Assembly: GCF_025460765.1 (NCBI RefSeq)
Contig: NZ_JAMWEG010000004.1
Location: 310,001-374,000 of the forward strand
Length of the DNA stretch: 64,000 bases
Source: Micromonospora sp. MA102
Lineage (GTDB): Bacteria; Actinomycetota; Actinomycetes; Mycobacteriales; Micromonosporaceae
Reading direction: 5' to 3'
The number at the start of each line of letters is the position of its first letter. Within the stretch, counting starts at the first letter, position 1. The position numbers and the translations under genes are program-made. The notes under the pieces were generated by a model. It did no database searches, was not told the DNA's origin, and was given only the letters and a program-made list of their open reading frames with translations. Below are positions 57,972 to 64,000 of the stretch, piece by piece.

Positions 57972-58928
57972 ATGGGCAGCGGAATCTGGTCCACCGACGT
58001 GTACGACGCCGCCGACCGCTACCGGCGGGCCACCGGCGCGAGCGCCTTCTCCTACAGCGACAGCGGGGCGCGCACGGTGCACCCCGCGCTCGACCCGCGC
58101 GGCGCGGTCCGCGAGAGCCGCGACTCGGACGAGCACCCCCGGTCGACGCCCATCGCGGTGCTCTTCGACGTGACCGGCTCGATGGGGCACGTGCCCCGGG
58201 TGCTCCAGAGCAAGCTCCCGCAGCTGCTCGGCCTGCTGCTCCGGCAGGGGTACGCCCGCGACCCGCAGCTGCTGTTCGGCGCGATCGGCGACGCCACCTG
58301 CGACCGGGTGCCGTTGCAGATCGGCCAGTTCGAGTCCGACAACCGGATGGACGACGACCTCGGCCGGATCGTGCTGGAGGGCGGCGGTGGCGGCCAGATG
58401 ACCGAGTCGTACGAGCTGGCGCTGTACTTCATGGCGCGGCACACGGTCACCGACAGCTGGGCGAAGCGGGGGCGGCGCGGCTACCTGTTCATCATCGGCG
58501 ACGAGCTGGCGTACCCCCGGGTGGACCGGCGGCAGGTGGCCCGGCTGATCGGCGACGACCTGCGCGAGAACGTGCCGCTGCGGCAGATCGTCGACGAGGT
58601 GACCCGGCGCTGGGACACCTACTACCTGCTCCCGGCCGGCAGCGCGTACGCGGGCAGCCGCAAGGTGCTCGACTTCTGGCGGGACCTGCTCGGGCAGCAC
58701 GCCGTCGAGCTGGACGACCTCGACGCGGTCTGCGAGACCATCGCGCTCACCGTCGGCCTCGGCGAGCAGGCCGTCGACCTGGACACCGGGCTGCGCGACC
58801 TGGACCGGGCCGGGTCGACGGCCGGCCCGACCGTCTCCCGGGCGCTCGCCCGCCTCGGCGGTGACCGGCGCGCGGTGGCCACGCTGCCGTTCGCCCCGAC
58901 CGACGGCAGCGGGGTCACCCGGCTGTGA
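57972..58928 (+). CDS. vWA-fold protein of unknown function
   Basis: The 318-residue product has a variant MIDAS motif D-V-T-G-S-M (residues 66-71) after IAVLF, which can bind a metal ion, and downstream metal-site positions DLGRIVLEGGGGGQMTESYELALYF and FIIGDELAYP (in pieces). The N-terminal 55 residues are conserved and begin MGSGIWSTDVYDAADRYRRATG. There is no signal or membrane segment, so it acts in the cytoplasm, perhaps as a metal-dependent scaffold for its operon partners. It overlaps the PurA-like gene by four bases. Similar vWA plus kinase pairs are known in Ter-type stress systems, but no TerD gene is here. Confidence 0.75.
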   Translation: MGSGIWSTDVYDAADRYRRATGASAFSYSDSGARTVHPALDPRGAVRESRDSDEHPRSTPIAVLFDVTGSMGHVPRVLQSKLPQLLGLLLRQGYARDPQLLFGAIGDATCDRVPLQIGQFESDNRMDDDLGRIVLEGGGGGQMTESYELALYFMARHTVTDSWAKRGRRGYLFIIGDELAYPRVDRRQVARLIGDDLRENVPLRQIVDEVTRRWDTYYLLPAGSAYAGSRKVLDFWRDLLGQHAVELDDLDAVCETIALTVGLGEQAVDLDTGLRDLDRAGSTAGPTVSRALARLGGDRRAVATLPFAPTDGSGVTRL

Positions 58929-60175
58929 GCCACGTGATGGTGGTCGACCTCGGCTACGGCGACGCCGGCAAGGGCACCGTCGTCGACTGGCTCTGCGCGA
59001 GCCGGCCGGTGCACACGGTCGTCCGGTTCAACGGGGGCGCGCAGGCGGCGCACAACGTCGTGCTGCGCGACGGGCGGCACCACACGTTCGCGCAGTTCGG
59101 CTCCGGGACGTTCCGCCCCGGCGTCGGTACGCACCTGTCGCGGCACGTGGTGGTGGACCCGCTGGCGCTGGCCGCCGAGGCCGACCACCTCACGGCGGTC
59201 GGGGTGCCCGACGCGCTCGACCGGCTGACCGTGGACGGGGAGGCGCTGCTGGCCACCCCGTACCACCGGGCCGCCAACCGGGCGCGGGAGATCGCCCGGG
59301 GAGCCGACCGGCACGGCTCCTGCGGGCTGGGGGTGGGCGAGGCGGTCGCGTACGGCCTCGCCCACCCCGACGAGGCGCCCCGGGTGGCGGACTGCCGCCG
59401 CCCGGCGGTGCTGCGCCGGCGGCTCACCGCGCTGCGGGACCGGCTCACCGCCGAACTCGGCCCGCTGGACGCCCCGCCGGTCGAGGACTGCCTGCCCGCG
59501 TACGCCGGGTTCGCCGACCGGGTGGCGATCGTCGAGCGGACGTGGCTGTCCGGGGCGCTCCGGGCGGGGACCTGCGTCTTCGAGGGGGCGCAGGGGGTGC
59601 TGCTGGACGAGTGGCACGGCTTCCACCCGTACACCACGTGGAGCACCACCACCTTCGCCAACGCGGAGGCACTGCTCGCCGAGGCCGGGCTGGCCGGGAG
59701 CGGGCAGCGGCTCGGTGTGCTGCGGGTGACCACCACCCGGCACGGCCCCGGGCCGCTGGTCACCGGGGACCCGGCGCTGCCGTTCACCGATTCGCGCAAC
59801 CCGACCAATCCGTGGCAGGGCCGGTTCCGGTTCGGCCACTTCGACGCGGTCGCCCACCGCTACGCGCTGGAGGTGGCCGGCGGGGTGGACGGGCTGGCCC
59901 TCACCCACCTCGACCTGGCCGGTCCGGCCCTCCGGATCTGCCGCCGCTATGAGACCGCCGACCGGCTCGTCCCGGGCCCGCCCGGTGACCTGGACCGCCA
60001 GGCCGCGCTCACGGCCCGGCTGCTCCGGGCCCGCCCGGTCCTCGACGAGGCGCCCGCCGACTGGCCGGCGGCGGTGGCGGCCGAGCTGGGCACGCCGGTG
60101 CTGCTCACCTCGCACGGGCCGACCGCCGAGGACAAGCTGCCCGCTCTGGCCGGAGCCGTTTCCGCACCCCGCTGA
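58925..60175 (+). CDS. Divergent adenylosuccinate synthetase (PurA) homologue
   Basis: GTG at 58925 overlaps the vWA stop and gives 416 residues. The PurA P-loop normally reads W-G-D-E-G-K-G; here it is Y-G-D-A-G-K-G (residues 11-17), keeping the catalytic Asp13 but losing Glu14. The next motif, normally N-A-G-H-T, is A-A-H-N with a His at 43. Other PurA marks remain: FEGAQGVLLDEWHGFHPYTTWSTTT (in pieces) and VLRVTTTRHGPGPLVTGD. It may use GTP to ligate a substrate other than aspartate or IMP. True purA is not seen in this window; the purine operon genes here are elsewhere and canonical. Confidence 0.75.
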   Translation: MSHVMVVDLGYGDAGKGTVVDWLCASRPVHTVVRFNGGAQAAHNVVLRDGRHHTFAQFGSGTFRPGVGTHLSRHVVVDPLALAAEADHLTAVGVPDALDRLTVDGEALLATPYHRAANRAREIARGADRHGSCGLGVGEAVAYGLAHPDEAPRVADCRRPAVLRRRLTALRDRLTAELGPLDAPPVEDCLPAYAGFADRVAIVERTWLSGALRAGTCVFEGAQGVLLDEWHGFHPYTTWSTTTFANAEALLAEAGLAGSGQRLGVLRVTTTRHGPGPLVTGDPALPFTDSRNPTNPWQGRFRFGHFDAVAHRYALEVAGGVDGLALTHLDLAGPALRICRRYETADRLVPGPPGDLDRQAALTARLLRARPVLDEAPADWPAAVAAELGTPVLLTSHGPTAEDKLPALAGAVSAPR

Positions 60176-60199
60176 CACCCCACCACCGAGCATGGGTGC

Positions 60200-60817
60200 A
60201 TGGGGGACGTGCTCGACCTGCTGCACCAGACGGTGACCTCGCCGTGGGCGTACCTGGTGATCATCGTGGTCACCGCGGTCGACGCGTTCTTCCCGGCGGT
60301 GCCGGGCGAGACGGTGGCGATCACCGCCGGGGTCTTCGCGGCCGGCGGGGAGCCGAACGTGCTCGGCGTGATCGTGGCCGCCGCCTTCGGCGCACTGCTC
60401 GGCGACAACATCTCCTACGCCATCGGGCGCGGCGGGGGCGCGCGCCGGCTGGCCCGGCTGCCCGTCGACAGCCGCCGCCGGGCGAGCTCCGAGTGGGCGC
60501 GCCGGGCGGTCGACCGGCGCGGCGGCGTCATCCTGACCACCTCCCGGTACGTCCCGGGCGGCCGGACCGCGGTCACCCTGACCATGGGCGCGGTCCGCTA
60601 CCCGTTCCGCTCCTTCCTCATGTACGACGCGCTGGCCTGCGGCACCTGGGGCATCTACTGCGGCCTGCTCGGCTACTTCGGCGGGCTGGCCTTCGCGCAC
60701 AACCCGGTCCAGGGCCTGCTCGCCGGGGTCGGCATCTCGGTGGCGGTCACCGGCCTGTTCGAGCTCGCCCGCTGGGCACGCCGCCGCGCCCGCGCCCGGG
60801 CCGCCGCCCGCCACTGA
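60200..60817 (+). CDS. DedA-family membrane protein
   Basis: The 205-residue product carries the DedA/SNARE-associated pattern: DAFFPAVPGETVAITAGVFAA, GALLGDNISYAIGRGGG and TSRYVPGGRTAVTLTMGAVR, where the arginine and glycine residues of the re-entrant loops are typical. Four to five membrane segments are visible. DedA proteins move lipids (undecaprenyl phosphate or phospholipids) across the membrane. It is a close paralogue of the gene at 62785; the two flank a two-component system. It lies 24 bases after the PurA-like gene and may be read from the same transcript. Confidence 0.88.
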   Translation: MGDVLDLLHQTVTSPWAYLVIIVVTAVDAFFPAVPGETVAITAGVFAAGGEPNVLGVIVAAAFGALLGDNISYAIGRGGGARRLARLPVDSRRRASSEWARRAVDRRGGVILTTSRYVPGGRTAVTLTMGAVRYPFRSFLMYDALACGTWGIYCGLLGYFGGLAFAHNPVQGLLAGVGISVAVTGLFELARWARRRARARAAARH

Positions 60818-60825
60818 GCGGCGCC

Positions 60826-61473
60826 CTACTCCTCCAGCAGGTCGGCGTCGTGGACCAGGATGGCGAGCTGGACCCGGTTGGCCACGTCGAGCTTGGCCAG
60901 CGCGCGGCTGACGTGGGTCTTCACGGTGGCCTCGCTCGTGCCGAGCCGGCGGGCCACGTCGGCGTTCGCGTCGCCGCGGGCCACCTCCCGGACGATCGCC
61001 GCCTCCCGGTCGGTGAGCCGGGCCAGCCGCTGCCGGGCGGCGTCCCGCCGGGCCGGGCCGCGCTCCGCGAACGAGCTGATCAACCGTCGGGTCACCGTCG
61101 GGGCGAGCATGGCGTTGCCGGCCGCCACGGTCCGCACGGCGGCTGCGAGTTCCCGGGGCGGGGTGTCCTTGAGCAGGAAACCGACCGCGCCGGCGCGCAG
61201 CGCGCCGTGCACGTACTCGTCCTGGTCGAAAGTGGTGAGCATGACGACCTTCGGGCCCGCGGCGACGATCAGCGGTGCGGCGGTCAGCCCGTCGGTGCCG
61301 GGCATCCGCACGTCGAGCAGCACCACGTCGGGACGCAGCCGCACGGCGGCGGCGAGCGCCTCGGCCCCGTCGGCCGCCTCGCCCACCACCGCGATGTCGG
61401 GTGCGGCCTCCAGGATCAGCCGCAGACCGGCGCGGACCAGCTGCTCGTCGTCGGCGATCACGGTGCGGATCAT
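60826..61473 (-). CDS. NarL/LuxR-type response regulator
   Basis: The 215-residue product has a receiver domain with acidic pocket IADDEQ, phosphoacceptor Asp in VLLDVRMPG, Thr in MLTTFD and Lys in GFLLKDTPP. The C-terminal LuxR helix-turn-helix is LTDREAAIVREVARGDANADVARRLGTSEATVKTHVSRALAKL (in pieces), typical of NarL regulators. Its start overlaps the kinase stop (ATGA), so the two are translated in a coupled way. Target genes are not shown by the sequence; the flanking DedA genes are obvious candidates. Confidence 0.93.
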   Translation of the reverse strand: MIRTVIADDEQLVRAGLRLILEAAPDIAVVGEAADGAEALAAAVRLRPDVVLLDVRMPGTDGLTAAPLIVAAGPKVVMLTTFDQDEYVHGALRAGAVGFLLKDTPPRELAAAVRTVAAGNAMLAPTVTRRLISSFAERGPARRDAARQRLARLTDREAAIVREVARGDANADVARRLGTSEATVKTHVSRALAKLDVANRVQLAILVHDADLLEE

Positions 61474-62624
61474 GTGGGGTCCTCCAACGGCACCAGCGCC
61501 CGCAGCAGGAAACCGCCGTCGTCGGTCGGGCCGGCCGACAGCCGCCCGCCGGCCAGCTCGACCCGCTCGCGCAGCCCCACCAGGCCGAGCCCCGCGCCGG
61601 GCAGGGCGGTGCCGGGCCGGGCGGACGGCCCGTTGCGGACGGCGGCCTCGATCCCGTCGGGCAGGTGCCGCAGGCGGACCGTGACCGCCGCGGCCGGGGC
61701 GTGCTTGCGGACGTTGGTCAGCCCCTCCTGGACAACCCGGTGCACGGTCCGGGCCACCCCGCCGGGCACCGGCTCGGGCGTCCCCTCGTCCCGCCGGTCC
61801 ACCCGCAGGCCGGCCGCCCGCGACTCCCGGATCAGCTCGTCGACCGCGTCGAGGCCGGTCGGCGGAAGCGGGGTGCCGTCGCCGGCCCGCTGGCGCAGCA
61901 CGCCCAGCACCTCGCGCAGGTCGGTGAGGGCCGCCCGGCCGGTGGAGCGGATCAGGGCGGCCGCCTCGACGGTGGCCGGCTCCGCGGCGGTCACCTCCAG
62001 CGCCCCGGCGTGCACCACCATGAGCGAGACGCGGTGCGCCACCACGTCGTGCATCTCCCGGGCGATCCGGGCCCGCTCCTCGGCGCGTACCCGGTCGGCG
62101 CGCGCCTCCTGCTCGCGTTCCAGGCGTTCGGCGCGGTCCCGCAGGGCGGCCAGCGTGTCCCGCCGGGCGCCGATCCACAGGCCGGCGACCAGCGGGAAGA
62201 CCACCACCCAGGCGAAGAGCACCGCGGCGTTGGCGCCGGTGGCGGTGGTCAGCCGGCGCTCACCGCCGACCGCGATGCCGACGGCCACCCCGAGCAGGGC
62301 GACTCCTCCCGCACCGAGCAGGTACGCGGCGAGGCGCCGGCCGCGCAGCGCGACCCCCGCCCGCCAGGAGGCCAGGACGGCGGCCGGGGAGGCGGCCAGA
62401 ACGAGCCAGCCGACCGCCGCCGCGGCGACCAGCGGCCAGCGGCGGGCCGCGACGGCGGCGGCGCCCGACACCAGCGCCACGACCAGAATCAGCAGGCGGG
62501 GCAGCGGCGAGCGGACGCCCAGGGCGCCGGTGGCCGACGCCCAGGTGCTGGCGGCCACCAGCGCGGCGAGCAGGAGCGGCGTGTGCCGCTCGGCCCGCCG
62601 CAGCAGGGCGACGCGGGTGGTCAC
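61470..62624 (-). CDS. Sensor histidine kinase, HisKA_3 type
   Basis: The 384-residue product has four or five N-terminal membrane helices (about 15-160), a HisKA_3 dimerisation domain with RARIAREMHDVVAHRVSLMVVHAG (phospho-His in MHDVV), and an ATPase domain with VQEGLTNVRKHA and GLGLVGLRERVELAGG. This is the NarX/LiaS/DesK-like class typical of actinobacteria and works with the adjacent NarL regulator. There is no large sensor domain outside the membrane, so the signal may be membrane stress. The start is GTG at 62624. Confidence 0.92.
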   Translation of the reverse strand: MTTRVALLRRAERHTPLLLAALVAASTWASATGALGVRSPLPRLLILVVALVSGAAAVAARRWPLVAAAAVGWLVLAASPAAVLASWRAGVALRGRRLAAYLLGAGGVALLGVAVGIAVGGERRLTTATGANAAVLFAWVVVFPLVAGLWIGARRDTLAALRDRAERLEREQEARADRVRAEERARIAREMHDVVAHRVSLMVVHAGALEVTAAEPATVEAAALIRSTGRAALTDLREVLGVLRQRAGDGTPLPPTGLDAVDELIRESRAAGLRVDRRDEGTPEPVPGGVARTVHRVVQEGLTNVRKHAPAAAVTVRLRHLPDGIEAAVRNGPSARPGTALPGAGLGLVGLRERVELAGGRLSAGPTDDGGFLLRALVPLEDPT

Positions 62625-62784
62625 CCGGCGAGCCTAGGCCGGGCGGGCGCGCGCCGGGGCGTACCTCCGGGAGGGTTGGGGGCCGACCCCGACGGCCCCT
62701 CGGGGTACGACGCGACGAAAGTAACCGTCGCCGGGCGACCGATGGCAGATGGCCGGGACGGCCGGCGCGACCAGCATCGGGGCC

Positions 62785-63459
62785 ATGGATTCCGTGCTCG
62801 ACCTGCTCCACCAGACCATGTCCTCGCCCTGGGTCTACCTGGCGCTGTTCGCCGTCGCGGTGGTCGACGGCTTCTTCCCGGTGGTGCCGAGCGAGACCGC
62901 CGTGATCACGGCCGGGGTGTTCGCCGCGACCGGCCAGCCCGACCTGCCGCTGGTGGTCGTGGTGGCCGCGTTGGGCGCACTCGTCGGCGACCACGTGTCG
63001 TACGCGATCGGCCGCCACGGCGGCGGCCGGCTGCTGGCCCGGCTCCCGGCGCCCGCTCGCGGCGCGGCGTCGGACGAGTCGGGCCGGCACGGTCGTGGGA
63101 GCCGGCGGCGGGCCGCGGTGGAGCGGGCCAGGCGGGGCATCGCGGCGCGCGGCGGACTGATCCTGGTGGTGGCTCGCTACATCCCGGGTGGACGGACGGC
63201 GGTCACCCTGACCATGGGCGCGACCCGGTTCCCCCGGCGGCGGTTCCTCGCCTTCGACGCGCTGGCCGCGCTCTCTTGGGGCGTCTACTCGGCGCTGGTC
63301 GGCTACCTGGGTGGGCTCGCCTTCGAGCGGGACCCGGTCCGCGGGTTGCTGCTCGGGCTGGGGCTGGCGCTGACCCTGACCGCCGTCGTGGAGTCGGTGC
63401 GCTGGGCGCGCGGCCGGCGGGTGCGGTCCCGGGTCAGCCGGCCGGCGGGTGCCAGGTGA
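62785..63459 (+). CDS. DedA-family membrane protein, paralogue
   Basis: ATG at 62785 gives 224 residues. It matches the DedA gene at 60200 along most of its length: D-S-V-L-D-L-L-H-Q-T at the start, VVDGFFPVVPSETAVITAGVFAA, GDHVSYAIGRHGGG and ARYIPGGRTAVTLTMGATR. A basic insertion around residues 85-115 (GRHGRGSRRRAAVERARRG) is longer than in the paralogue. It is divergent from the kinase gene. Its 3' end overlaps the TetR gene on the other strand by 26 bases. A role in lipid or lipid-carrier movement is inferred from the family. Confidence 0.88.
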   Translation: MDSVLDLLHQTMSSPWVYLALFAVAVVDGFFPVVPSETAVITAGVFAATGQPDLPLVVVVAALGALVGDHVSYAIGRHGGGRLLARLPAPARGAASDESGRHGRGSRRRAAVERARRGIAARGGLILVVARYIPGGRTAVTLTMGATRFPRRRFLAFDALAALSWGVYSALVGYLGGLAFERDPVRGLLLGLGLALTLTAVVESVRWARGRRVRSRVSRPAGAR

Positions 63460-64000
63460 CGCCGCGCAGCAGCTGGTCGGCGCCGAGCCAGGCCACGTTC
63501 ATCATCCGGGTGGCGGTCTTCTCCGGGTCCGCCTCCGGGTGGTCGGCCAGCCAGTCGGCCAGCGACTCGGTCGCACCGACCAGGGCGTACGCGACGACCT
63601 CCAGGTCGGTGGCGCCGACCTCGCGGCCCTTGGCGCGCAGCGCGTGGTCGAGCATCCCGGCGACCACCTCGACCAGCCGGCCGCGCATGGTGGCCAGCTC
63701 GGCGGCGAACGGCTGCTCGCCGCGGGCCTGCCGGTAGAGCACCGCCCAGCCGTCCCGGTGCGCGCCGACGAAGCCGAAGAAGGCGCGCAGCCCGCGCCAG
63801 AGCCGCTCGTCGGCGGGCAGGTCGGGGGCTGCCGCCCCGGCGATGGCCTCCATCATCCGGGTGCCCTCCCGGTGCAGGCAGGCGACGAAGAGCTCCTCTT
63901 TCGTGCCCAGGTACGCGTAGACCATCGGCTTGGAGATGCCGGCGTCGTCGGCGATCTCGTCCATGCTGGCCGCGTGGAAGCCCCGGCGGGAGAAGACCTT
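63434..64000 (-). CDS. TetR-family transcriptional regulator, N-terminus outside the window
   Basis: The frame remains open to the window edge, so the start lies beyond 64000. The visible part begins at FSRRGFHAASMDEIADDAGISKPMVYAYLGTKEELF (in pieces), which is the TetR helix-turn-helix. The C-terminal domain (about residues 60-185) is the usual ligand-binding helical bundle with RDGWAVLYRQARGEQPFA and LVGATESLADWL. The ligand is unknown. The gene is convergent with, and overlaps, the DedA gene by 26 bases, so transcription of each may affect the other. Confidence 0.88.
   Translation of the reverse strand, partial: KVFSRRGFHAASMDEIADDAGISKPMVYAYLGTKEELFVACLHREGTRMMEAIAGAAAPDLPADERLWRGLRAFFGFVGAHRDGWAVLYRQARGEQPFAAELATMRGRLVEVVAGMLDHALRAKGREVGATDLEVVAYALVGATESLADWLADHPEADPEKTATRMMNVAWLGADQLLRGVTWHPPAG

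Noticed and set aside
58925..60175. PurZ-type enzyme for 2-aminoadenine DNA synthesis
   Set aside because: The catalytic Asp13 is kept, whereas PurZ changes it, and there are no phage genes or partner enzymes near.
58622..60814. Long - strand open frame opposite the PurA-like and DedA genes
   Set aside because: Composition is that of a shadow frame, and the + strand genes have family motifs and tight operon spacing.

Overview
The window is high-GC DNA of an actinomycete, most likely a Micromonosporaceae member (Micromonospora or a close relative). The evidence is the very high GC, frequent GTG starts, tightly overlapping operons, and a recognisable actinobacterial core block (bldC, valine dehydrogenase, DUF3073, purM, purF, then purL/Q/S and purB). 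The species cannot be fixed from the sequence alone. I see no insertion sequence, prophage, CRISPR array, rRNA or replication origin. The whole window looks chromosomal.

Layout. 1-9014 is a Tad/Flp-type pilus operon on the + strand: lipoprotein, secreted protein, SAF/CpaB-like, TadZ-like, TadA, TadB, TadC, small pilin-like peptide, TadE-like, second pseudopilin, TadG-like and a LysM membrane protein. 9030-15930 holds stand-alone metabolic genes: a Rieske protein, a MerR regulator diverging from an NmrA-like reductase across a textbook MerR promoter, an EamA exporter, a crotonase, a flavoprotein disulfide reductase and a serine hydrolase. 15965-21170 is a carotenoid locus (crtB diverging from crtE-crtI-idi and a MerR/B12-type regulator), enough to reach lycopene-type products from isoprenyl diphosphates. 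21251-31447 contains a polysaccharide deacetylase, a tRNA-Glu/Asp/Phe cluster, several hypothetical genes, a substrate-binding protein whose two lobes are in swapped order, a crotonase plus hydroxyacyl-CoA dehydrogenase pair, a small calcium-binding-repeat protein, a methyltransferase and an F420-type oxidoreductase.

31539-49616 is the developmental and purine region: bldC, a conserved protein, vdh, DUF3073, then a radical SAM RiPP cassette that sits inside the otherwise conserved block, followed by purM, purF, a sterol-carrier protein, a membrane protein with a large Gly/Tyr-rich cytoplasmic tail, comB, purL, purQ, purS, a secreted trypsin, a YbjQ protein and purB. 49884-56152 encodes a large secreted beta-helix/PKD/trefoil protein and a lipid module equivalent to mycobacterial fadA2-fabG4-htdX. 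56190-60175 is an unusual four-gene operon: NrtR-type Nudix protein, J-domain/pseudokinase, vWA protein and a divergent PurA homologue. 60200-64000 has two DedA paralogues flanking a NarL-type two-component system, and the end of a TetR regulator.

The two best candidates for undescribed biology are the RiPP cassette (34765-36097), whose precursor ends in four aromatic-X-Asn/His triplets suited to cyclophane formation, and the Nudix/pseudokinase/vWA/PurA-like operon with its own direct-repeat operator. Also notable are a circularly permuted periplasmic binding protein and a 59-bp intercistronic repeat that occurs twice and spans exactly from one gene's stop codon to the next gene's start codon.
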